The notes beneath the pieces were generated by a model. The model worked only from the letters and a program-made list of their open reading frames with translations. It was not told where the DNA came from and did not search any database. Made by a program: the position numbers and the translations under genes. From Arachis hypogaea (Eukaryota > Streptophyta > Magnoliopsida > Fabales > Fabaceae), in the NCBI RefSeq assembly GCF_003086295.3, contig NC_092048.1, positions 68,738,841 through 68,802,840 of the forward strand: DNA of 64,000 nucleotides. Reading direction: 5' to 3'. Below, piece by piece: positions 55,298 through 64,000 of the stretch. How positions within the stretch are numbered: position 1 is the stretch's first letter; the number at the start of each line of letters is the position of its first letter.

Positions 55298-56713
55298 CTC
55301 GGGGAATATAAGATCCGCCACATACCCCGCGAACAAAATGCCCGAGCTGACGCACTCTCAAAACTAGCCAGCACCAAACCAGGGGGCAACAATAGAAGCC
55401 TCATCCAGGAAATGCTACAGAACCCGTCAATCTTGGAAGAGGAAAAAGTCCTAGCCGTAACAAGTCAGGACCAAGGATGGATGACCCCCATAATTAACTA
55501 CCTCAAAACAGAAACACTCCCCACAGAAGAAAAGGAGGCAAAGAGGTTAAAAAGGGAGGCACAGTACTACACTATCATAAACAACATCCTGTACAAAAGA
55601 GGGATCTCAATACCATTACTAAAATGTGTGCCTACCAACAACACAAAGGAAGTGCTAGAAGAAGTACACGGCGGCATTTGCGGCAATCATCTCGGAGCAC
55701 GAGCTCTCGCCAAAAAAGTACTCCGAGCGGGATTTTATTGGCCAACTCTACAGAAAGAAGCTACAGAATTTGTAGAGACATGTCCACCATGTCAGAAACA
55801 TGCCAACTTTCACGTCGCCCCGCCAGAAGAGCTCATCAGTGTAACTTTGCCTTGGCCATTTGCAAAATGGGGACTTGATCTTCACGGACCCTTCCCCCAG
55901 GGATCAGGACAAGTTAGATTCCTCATAGTAGGGGTAGACTATTTCACAAAGTGGATCGAGGCAGAGCCCCTAGCCAACGCCACTGCTCAAAGAAGCCGAA
56001 AATTCCTATATAGAAACATTGTCACAAGGTTCGGAGTTCTACACTCCATCACCACAGACAATGGCACTCAATTCACAGATGCAGGCTTCAAAAAATTAGT
56101 AGCCAACTTAAACATAAAGCACCAGTACACCTCCGTGGAACATCCGCAAGCCAATGGACAGGCTGAAGCTGCCAACAAAGTCATATTGATCGGGTTAAAA
56201 CGGAGATTACAAGACGCAAAGGGAGCTTGGGCAGAAGAGCTTCCACAAGTCCTATGGGCATATCGAACGACGCCACACTCCACCACAAAGGAATCCCCCT
56301 TCCGGTTAGCATACGGAATAGAGGCAATGATCCCAGTAGAGATTGAGAAAGGATCGCCTAGAGTGGTTCATTACAATGAGGGAGCAAATTCCCAACTTTA
56401 GAGGGAAGAGCTCGACCTACTACCTGAAATCCAAGAAAGAGCTCGAATCAGGGAAAAAGCACTAAAATGTCGAATGGCTTCCAGATATAATCGAAGGGTA
56501 GTGCTGAGAAGTTTCACAGAGAATGATCTCATCCTAATCTGAAACGATATTGGAACAACTCGACCAGGAGAAGGGAAGTTGGCAGCAAACTGGAAAGGAC
56601 CTTACCGAGTTGTAGAAGTACTTGGGAAGGGCTACTACAGACTGTCCGAACTCGATGGACGAGAGCTTCCCAGATCATGGCACGCCTGCAACCTAAGAAG
56701 GTACTATAGTTAG
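55298..56713 (+). pseudogene. int: Element L integrase
   Basis: Same frame as RT. The linker ARADALSKLASTKPGG leads to HHCC zinc binding HGGICGNHLGARALAKKVLR ... CPPCQKH. The catalytic core has D in WGLDLHGPFPQG, D in SITTDNGTQFTDAGFK and E in HPQANGQAEAANKVILIGLK, so the D-D-E triad is complete. TAG at 56399-56401 and TGA at 56540-56542 break the C-terminal part, which ends GPYRVVEVLGKGYYRLSELD and RSWHACNLRRYYS with the natural stop at 56711-56713. Confidence 0.92.
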
Positions 56714-57193
56714 AAAAAGTAAAGATCTCACTACTGGATGCACTCTTTTTCCTGAAAAGGTTTTTTAATGAGGCACCAAGTTGAGACTCAGACATTATCT
56801 GATTTAAAGGGACGAATTCCCACATGTATATATTTGCACTTTTCTTTGAATAAAATATATTTTAGATATTCTACAAGTCTTCAAGATGCATTAATCTGAA
56901 GCATTCATCGTCCGATTATAAAGCAACAGATCGGCATAAAGTGAAAAACAATTTCACTGCACGATCACGATAAAGACAATCGTCCGATAAAGGTGAAAAC
57001 GCGATTCACCTAAAAGACGATCTAAAGATAGCAACCACCTTCTACAAATCGGCAAAGATGAACACAGAATAATGTAAGAAGTTATCGAAAGTGATCCGGA
57101 AAAAAAAACCTAACGAGGTCTTATGGATTGCTAAATAATAACTTAAAGACTAGCCGACGTTAAGAAGTCGGACCAAGTCAACCCAAGTTATAA
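56714..57193 (+). other. Element L noncoding region before the tandem repeat
   Basis: Noncoding. Short GATCGGCA/CACCTT-like motifs. No gene seen. Confidence 0.5.
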
Positions 57194-57960
57194 GTAAACC
57201 CTGGAAAGAGGTCTGGCTAACCCTATTAAAGAGGATTACTTTAACTTAGAAGGGCCCGACATGACAAGTCAGCCCAAAATGAAAAGTTATAAAAAGTAGT
57301 CCCTGAAAGAGACCTGACAAAAGTCCAAAAAAGAGGACTACAAAAATAACTTAGAAAGAGGACGACGCAAAGAAGCCGACCTCCTACAAACAAGTTATAA
57401 ACGTAGTCCCTAAAAGAGATCTGACAAAGATCCAAGAAAGAGGACTACAAAAATAACTTCGAAGAGATTGACATAGCGAAGTCGGTCTCCCAAAACATAA
57501 AGTTATAGAAGTAATCCCTGAAAGAGACCTGAACAAGGTCCAAGAAAGAGGATTACAAAAGTAACTTAGAAGGGCCCGACATGACGAAGTCGGCCCAAAA
57601 TATAAAGTTATAGAAGTAATCCCTGAAAGAGACCTGAACAAGGTCCAAGAAAGAGGATTACAAAAGTAACTTAGAAAGGCCCGACATGACGAAGTCGGCC
57701 CAAAACATAAAGTTATAGAAGTAATCCCTGAAAGAGATTTGAACAAAGTCCAAGAAAGAGGATTATAAAATAACTTGATCCGACATGGCGAAGTCGGCCC
57801 AAAACATAAAAGTTATAAACGTAATCTCTGAAAGAGACCTGAACAAGGTCCAAAAAAGAGAATTACAAAAGTAACTTCGAAGGGCCCGACATGACGAAGT
57901 CGACCCACGTAAAGTGCGAAAGGCTACAAAAAGTAATACTTGGCCGAGACCTCACAAAAG
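57194..57960 (+). repeat. About 105-bp tandem repeat of element L
   Basis: Seven full units begin at 57194, 57296, 57403, 57511, 57616, 57721 and 57821, with a partial eighth at 57933. The step is 100-112. The two middle units are nearly identical and exactly 105 bases long. Each unit contains GAAAGAGACCTGAACAAGG and CCCGACATGACGAAGTCGG, where CCGAC and GTCGG can pair. A tandem repeat in the 3' region is typical of Retand-like Tat elements. Confidence 0.9.
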
Positions 57961-58276
57961 GTCCAAACAAAACAGGATTTTTTGTTTGTTGCCTCAAAGG
58001 AATCAAAGCCACAACACTACCAAAAGCCTAGAAAAAGTGCCTAGACGAGATAAAGATCGACACGATACTAAAGGAGCGAAGTTGTCATGAAAACAAATTC
58101 AAAAGGGCTACCCAAATCAGCCCCAAGAACTTGAAAGCTATTTTTTGTTTTTTAGCCTAAAGTTTCTAAATAAGCAAATAAACAAGTGTCAACAGTTAGC
58201 AAAATGAAATTTACAAAATAAAGAGTTTAAAAACCCACAGGCCGGGCTATTTACACAATCAAGATAAAAAGTTCAG
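57961..58276 (+). other. Element L spacer between repeat and antisense gene
   Basis: About 300 noncoding bases. No feature seen. Confidence 0.5.
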
Positions 58277-60199
58277 TTAAACATCAGAAGCCTTCTCAAT
58301 AGCATCAGTACGGGGTGAAGGAGGGCGAGTCTGAATAGGCACAGCATCCACAGTACCATCGTCCCGGTTTAAGATCTGGCAGTCAGGATCAGAAACGGGA
58401 GGGCCGACCTCGGCAGGAGGAACAGCAGGAGCAGACACCTTGGTAGAAAACACAGGGAGGGGATCAACATCATCATCATCCTCGTCAACAGGGACAATCT
58501 TACCATCCCTAACAATATTATCCAAGCTGAAGAGAGTAAGGTCGGCCTCGGGAGCAATAATCCGAACTTGCTCTTTCAGGTTCCCATAAGCAGCAGTCAC
58601 ACTGCCAATAAGATGACCCTGGAGCTCGGAGTAATCAGCTCGGGCGTTCTCCAACTCCGCCTTCAGACGCATTCCCTCCCGATAGGATATAACATAGCTG
58701 TCTTTATGCCTCAGTGCCGTGTCCTCGGCCAGCCTTACAGAAGCTGCCAGAGAAAGTGAACTTGCCTTCTCGTTCTCCAGATCCTTCTCCAACTTGGCTA
58801 CCTTTACTTCAAGCTCCTCCTTCAGACCCTTCATCCGATCAAACTCCTGTTTAGCCTCCTCCATAAAGGCTTTGGTGGCGTGGAAAGGAAGATTTTGAGC
58901 AGTTCGGTATAGGGCAGCCCCCATATACGCCATTCTAACACTACTTCGAGTTATAAAGTCCAGATGGCGAAGGAGCAACACATCGTCCATAGGAAGGGCA
59001 CCGTAGGGACCGATTTGTTGATCCACAAATTCAACTGCATTAAAGTCAGGAACATCAAGGTTGAAAAGCTCAGTTGTTTTTTGTTTCTTGTTGGGAGGAG
59101 CACCAGAGCTAGAGGTAGAAGTTGGTGGAGGGTCAGCCAGACAAACCCGAGGAGTAGGGATCACCTTCCTCGGCCCAGGAGAACTCGGCACAGGTGACTT
59201 CACTTGCACTTGGGAAGATCCCTCCCCGGCCGCCTTGGCCGAGATGTTCTGAGCAGCAGTCGCCTTCTTTGCCCTTTTGAAGGCCTTCATGGATTCATTA
59301 TTTTTTGACATCTCTGCAAACACAAAATCAGCCACAGTAAAGGGTTACAAGCACAAGATGAGGAAGCCAAAACTAAGAAACAAGTATAGAAACAAGTCAG
59401 GCAAATACCCAAAACAGCCCAGACTAGGGATGGGTCATTCAAAAATCTTTTTGTATCAAGATGGGGTGGTGCTCCCCATAAATCCTCAAGAACAACAACA
59501 AAGGCACGCTCAACATCGTCAAGCATATCCCAGGAATAGCGAGACACTCTCACATCCTTCTACCACTCTAGAGGGAAAGAAGGCTCATCATTTTCATCAA
59601 GAAAAAAGGGGGGCCCCCTCGACGGCACGAACTTTAAAGAAGTAATTCTTGAAATCCTTAAAGGACTCATCATACATAGCAAACACTTTATGGCCCTGGG
59701 CAGACCTGAACGAAACCCAGGAAGCTTTCTTTTTCGAAGAGCCACCACGCTTGGCGGAAACAAACAGATAAAGGAAGAGAGCCTGAGAAGGTGTTACACC
59801 TAACTCTTGGCAAAGTAGCTGAAAAATTTTGATAAAACCCCAGGAATTCGGGTGAAGCTGGGATGGGGCAATATTACACGACCACAACAGGTCGGTCTCA
59901 AAAGCAGTAAAAGGAAAAGTAACGTCCAGTTGACTGAAGAAATATTCATAGGCATAGAAGAAGGGACGCTCCCCCTCGATGGAGGTCGGAAAACAAACCC
60001 TCTCATCAAAATCAGGAGCAACAAGCTCATAATCCCTCTCCCAGGCACTGTTACCACAAATCCTATGACACTTCCTCAGCTCTATGCAAAATTCAGCATC
60101 CACAACAGAAACACACATCAAAACAAGGGAGTCCAGCCAATCGGACATCCCCTCGGGAACTCTGGAAGACATCTCTACAATGTTATGGCGAGAAGACAT
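58277..60199 (-). pseudogene. Element L antisense gene with one intron
   Basis: Opposite to gag-pol. ATG at 60199 (MSSRHNIVEMSSRVPEGMSD). Exon 1 encodes FDERVCFPTSIEGERPFFYA, FTAFETDLLWSCNIAPSQLH and NSWGFIKIFQLLCQELGVTP, the type seen in antisense ORFs of Tat elements and labelled putative gypsy-type transposon protein. A shift in the C6T6 run (about 59602-59618) and TAG 59560-59562 (from TGG) break it. Exon 1 ends at 59409, intron 59408-59314 (GTATTTG...TTTGCAG, 95 bases), and exon 2 continues in frame with EMSKNNESMKAFKRAKKA. Exon 2 is charged coiled coil (LKEELEVKVAKLEKDLENEK) with an acidic end and stops at 58277. Another acceptor-like ATTGTAG stands at 60214, so a 5' noncoding exon is possible. 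Function unknown. Confidence 0.75.
59314..59408 (-). other. Predicted intron of the antisense gene
   Basis: On the minus strand the donor is G/GTATTTGC at 59408 and the acceptor TTTGTGTTTGCAG ends at 59314. Splicing joins TTG-G to AG-ATG-TCA and preserves the frame (L-E-M-S). The intron is T-rich, as in plants. Confidence 0.65.
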
Positions 60200-61238
60200 G
60201 AGGCCAACTAATCCTACAATAAGAAAAGAAGAGGGGATTACTAAAAACATCTCGGACAAGGGATAAAACAACTCGATCAATACGATACAGGTGAACAAAC
60301 AGAAAAGGAAAACCCCAAGACTCAAACCAAAGTCTTGGGGCATCCTTTGGAGGCAGTAACAAAGCAGGGTTTTCAGGAAAAATCTACAGCTCGCACCCCA
60401 GCATCTCTCAAACAAGAAAAGAAGACTTCAAACAGCAAGCATTTTTAAAAGTCATCAAAATCACGGCCTTACAGTCTACCAGCAAAAAGCATCCCCAAAC
60501 ATCAAGCATGCCAAAACATCAAAGGCGCAACCTTTTTTCAGAATCAGACAAAAAGCAATCTTCAAATAAAGCAAGAAAAAGATGCAGATTTTCTGGGTAT
60601 CGGTATCAGACAGAAACAACAGAACATGCAAAGCCCTAAAAATATCAAGCAACAGGAAAGGCAAAAAAGGTCATGCAGAAGATGAAGAAACTCTCAGAAT
60701 ACACATTTCAACAACAATTAGGCGCGACAAAAACAGAAAGATCCAAACTTTCTCTAAAGCAAAATCAAAACTTCATCACAAAGCCAAAGCAACGAAAGAA
60801 AAAGAAAATGCGAATGGAACTAACCTGGAGAAGAAAGAAGCTTCGAGGGAAAATGAAGGCGTAAAAATGGAAACTGCCCAGAAAATCGCCGAACGACGCC
60901 GCAACGCAAGAAAAGCAAAATGTAGGCAAAGGACGGAGAGCGAGAGAACGAAAGAAGTTACGAGGAGGAGCGAAGAAGGGAAACCATTTTCTAATCGCAA
61001 ATTCAAAATAAAAGGCCACAAGGAAAAACGGGGCAATTAATACCAATTAATGAAGGTATTAAACCCTCGCACGTTCCCAAAGCGCTGATATAAATGCGCG
61101 CGCTTTTCGAGAAAAATGTTCTACATTCAAAAGCTGCTACAAAGGAATCGACAAAATGCTTGAGTTCGGCTTCACAAGAGAAGGACCAAAGTCAAGGACT
61201 CGACCTCAAAAAAGAAGGCCGAGCTCAAGCAGGGGCAC
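60200..61238 (+). other. Element L 3' region and polypurine tract
   Basis: AT-rich with an A/G-rich stretch (60650-60870). No convincing sense gene; short open frames are of low complexity. It ends AGCTCAAGCAGGGGCAC just before the LTR, the likely polypurine tract. On the other strand it would be upstream of the antisense gene. Confidence 0.55.
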
Positions 61239-61778
61239 TGTTCATACCCTGGGTCAAGTTATCCGACCTGGGATGATTGGCGACAAAGCGACCGACCTCT
61301 TCAGGTCAGGCTACTCGACCTCTTCTCAAAGAGGTCGGCCAAATTGACATGAAAGCCCAATAAAGGGCCCAAATAGAGGAACACGACCCAAATCCAAAGG
61401 CAATCCAAGCCTATAGAGATAAAGGCGGTTCCCTTGAAGATAAGCTGACTTCACTCGAAATAAGATAAGATAAGATAACATAACTAACTTATCTTATCAG
61501 AAAGGTCAGCCCACACTACTATAAATACACTGGAGCATCCAAGTATAACTCATACTCTGATTCTACAATAAACCTGCTTAATACCCGTGCTAACTTAAGC
61601 ATCGAAGTCTCTTGCAGGTACCCCCACCCTCCGGTGACCAAGGATCAGAAGTGCAGCCAGTCCAACAAGTCGGACACAACAGCTCCAGCCGCCACCAGCC
61701 AGCCAGACACACCATCTCCGATCAGTACAGAAGATCTCGTCCGAGATCGACCTCTAGTTTCAGGTAACTCTCAGAACA
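61239..61778 (+). mobile_element. Element L 3' LTR
   Basis: TGTTCATACC to CAGAACA, 540 bases, paired with 51028-51565. TATA box, AATAAA and the GATAA inverted repeats are kept. The next five bases, TAATG (61779-61783), pair with CAATG at 51023-51027. Confidence 0.93.
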
Positions 61779-62012
61779 TAATGTAAATCGCACAGATTTC
61801 TTCATGCGAACTGCAAAATTCGACCTGTTTTCAATGGTTTGACAACCATTTAACCGATTTTCAACAGTTTAAATGGGAAAACGATCTCAGCTTTGAATCA
61901 AATTGGCCAGACCACCAGGAGAATGTTGTTTTTTCTATCGTGTTTTTATTCATGGATTATGTTAAACTTTATGCCTCTTGTGATAGACAGACTCTTGTGA
62001 TTGACTTTAATA
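61779..62012. other. Short flank between L and LINE
   Basis: AT-rich, no gene. It is the continuation of the insertion target of L. Confidence 0.5.
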
Positions 62013-64000
62013 ATATATATTAAAAAATATTTTTTTTGAAATAAAAAGTGCTCAACACAACAAGGTGGAGCAACAGAACATAAGTAACAGGCTACTCAAT
62101 GTAAAAACCATCATCGATCAACTCAATATGTAAAGTACCCTCTAGTCATCTTCGGCATTGCCATCAACAACCAAGAGGTTCACCACCAAGCCACTCGTCG
62201 GAGAGCATAAAGGACCTTCCATCACCCCTGAGCCTTTATTATTGAAGACTCTACCATTCCTTTCTACCCAAATTGCCCAGATAATAGCAAAAAACCCAAT
62301 CAACCATCGCCTCCGCTCATTCTTTCTTTGTGAAGCATTCGACCAGCTCTCAAAGTGTTACTTTAGTGTACCCGGCATAGTCGATATCCTTCCAAGAGCG
62401 AATAGCCATGCACACCACACCTGCCAAGTGATCTCACAGCCAATAAATAGATGAGAAGCAGACTCAACAGACTTACAACATAAAACACACATATTATCAT
62501 GCTGGTCAATGACACCTAATTTGCATAGTCTCTCCTTAGTGTTCACCCTCTCAACCAAAACAAACCACGAAAATAACTCAACCCTTGGCAGAGAAAAACC
62601 CCTCCAAATAGCGCTAGTGAAGCTATAGCTCGTAATTTCCTCCGGAAGCGCTGCTTCCTGCATCACCTGCACAAAGGAGTTAGTAGTAAAAATACCAGTT
62701 TTATCATATTTTCAAACCACCCTGTCCTCCTTCTTAGTTGTTATTCTTACTGACTGCAAGACCTCATGGAGTTGGTGTAAAAGCTCCAGCTCCCACTGAA
62801 ATAATTCTCTCCTCCACTTGAAACTCCAGATCCTTTCTAACCCATCCCAAAACCCGCACTCCCCTATAACAGATCCTGTGAGGTTTGAGACCGAGAAGAG
62901 TCTTGGGAACATCTCTTTCAACCTTTCAAAACTTGATTGTTCTGCCATTCCCTACATCCATAGATAAGCCTCTGATCATCTTTTCTCTGATCTGTGGCTC
63001 CCTGATCTGGAGCTGACAGATATCTCTCCAAGCGCCCCCTCTTGTAGGAATAGGCTGACCACACAGCATCGCAGAGGGATTCATGCTATTACAAGAGCAA
63101 ACTACTCTCTTCCATAAAGGGCAATCCTCTTTCGAAAACCTCCACCACCACTTGAACAGAAGGGCTGTATTCTTAACCACTGCATCTCCCACTCCTAACC
63201 CACCCACCTTTCTAGGAGCCATCACTATCTCCCATCTCACTAGTGGCATCCCTTTCTTCCCATCCTCCTTACTCCACAAGAACCGTCTTTGCAACGAGAT
63301 CAACTTTTCTGCTACTGCCTTTGGCATCTTGTATATAGGCTGAGATAGTATATAGGCAGGCTATTGAGGACGGACTTGATGAGAACTAGCTTGCCCACTT
63401 TATTGAGGGTCTTCGCCTTCCACAAGCTCAACTTTTCTTCCACCTTATCAATTACCGGTTTCCAAGTCTTAACTAACCTTGGGTTCGGTTCCAGAGAGAT
63501 TCCAAGGTATCAGACTGGTAAAGAGGCTTCCTTACATCCCAATAGCTGGCACATCTGTATCGTCCAACGATCTTCACAATTAACTGGAATGAAACTGGAC
63601 TTCTCAAAATTAATACTCAACCCGTACATTAGTTCAAAGCAGCGCAGTAAGCGCTTGTAATTCCTGATAGTCTCTTCCTCTGGAGGACAGAATAGTATAG
63701 TATCATCCGCAAACTGCAAGTGCAACAGCTAAATGTGATCTCGTCCTACCAAAAGTGGAGAAATGCGCCCATTTGTTACCGCCTCTCCGATCATCCGATG
63801 AAGGACATCAACAACTAGCACAAACAGAAAGGGCGACAACGGATCTCCTTGTCGTAGACCCTTTTCCATTTTGAAGGGCTTTGAAGGGGATCCATTTATA
63901 AGCACCGACATAGACGCAGAGCATACACATTCCTTAATCCAACCCCGCCACTTCTGGCCAAATCCTATCTTCTGCAGAACTATATCCAAAAAACTCCATT
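62013..64000 (-). pseudogene. LINE reverse transcriptase pseudogene, cut by window edge
   Basis: Non-LTR (L1-type) ORF2 on the minus strand, entering from the right edge. RT motifs: GLRQGDPLSPFLFVLVVDVL (63900-63800) and LHLQFADDTILFCPPEEE with catalytic FADD (about 63720-63670). Then the thumb, QRRFLWSKEDGKKGMPLVRW. A zinc-binding RT tail follows: FSLPRVELFSWFVLVERVNT with CVLCC...SHLFIGC (about 62590-62430). Stops replace expected codons near 63727, 63513 (PV-stop-YLGISL) and 62711 (VV-stop-KYDKTG), and small indels near 63350 and 62930 shift frame. The left end has an A-rich tail on the minus strand (about 62018-62040). Endonuclease and ORF1 would be to the right of the window. Confidence 0.88.

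Noticed and set aside
57384..57746. Minus-strand open frame of 120 codons
   Set aside because: It is only the translation of the 105-bp tandem repeat, whose unit is a multiple of three. No start context or domain.

Overview
This is a plant nuclear window made almost entirely of transposable elements stacked inside one another. I see no intact host gene, rRNA, tRNA, CRISPR array or bacterial-type operon. The evidence for a plant is the set of Ty3/gypsy LTR retrotransposons with tRNA-Asp-type or initiator-Met-type primer sites, a LINE, canonical GT-AG splicing and pervasive C-to-T decay of reading frames. The LTR families look like those of a legume, most likely peanut (Arachis). That assignment rests on recollection of such LTRs and not on a search.

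I use letters for the elements. Family 1 (LTR ends TGATGAGCGG...GTGCACCA) includes A and B (gag-protease plus a second ORF, no reverse transcriptase), G (gag-protease remnant) and solo LTRs E, F and J. Family 2 (TGATAAACC...ATCA) includes D, a non-autonomous element with gag-like and short second ORFs, and solo LTR K. C is an Athila-like element with gag, PR, RT, RNase H and IN, and an unusually long 2.49 kb LTR ending TGATGAC...GTCATCA. H is a related solo LTR. I is a decayed chromovirus-like element. L is a nearly complete Tat-lineage element with two RNase H domains, a 105-bp tandem repeat and a spliced antisense gene. A LINE pseudogene fills the right edge.

Layout: A (1-9346, +) sits inside the 5' LTR of B. 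Only the last 89 bases of that B LTR remain, at 9347-9435. B continues to 18453. B lies in the 3' noncoding part of C, which runs on the minus strand from 18454 to 37679. C's integrase is split by D (19767-29153), which itself holds solo LTR F (22556-24143). C's reverse transcriptase is split by solo LTR E (30213-31574). C is inserted in the protease of G (37680-44511, minus), whose leader holds solo LTR H (40616-42360). G sits in the 5' LTR of I (44512 to about 50345, +), whose gag is split by solo LTR J (45174-48208), which is split in turn by solo LTR K (46687-48172). L occupies 51028-61778, and the LINE about 62013-64000 (minus).

Two structural themes recur and are not explained by ordinary retrotransposon coding. 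First, elements of two families carry a small hairpin (7-bp stem, purine loop containing GGA) followed within a few bases by T(T)TAAGT-T-TGG or T(T)TAAGTGTGG. The hairpin sits just before the 3' LTR and again internally, and its stem sequences differ completely while pairing is kept. Second, each family has its own vocabulary of short dyad-symmetric words in arrays: GGCGTTTAACGCC at a strict 31-bp period in family 1 (even inside gag coding sequence, as 63-bp units), GGCGTGCCACGCC in C, TTGCTAACTTGG/CCAAGTTAGCAA in H and ACGCGTACGCGT in D. A and B may also carry an internal promoter for their second ORF, with a TATATAAA box at a fixed distance of about 190 bases before the ATG. All coding regions are broken by stops or frameshifts, so none is likely to make a full product today.
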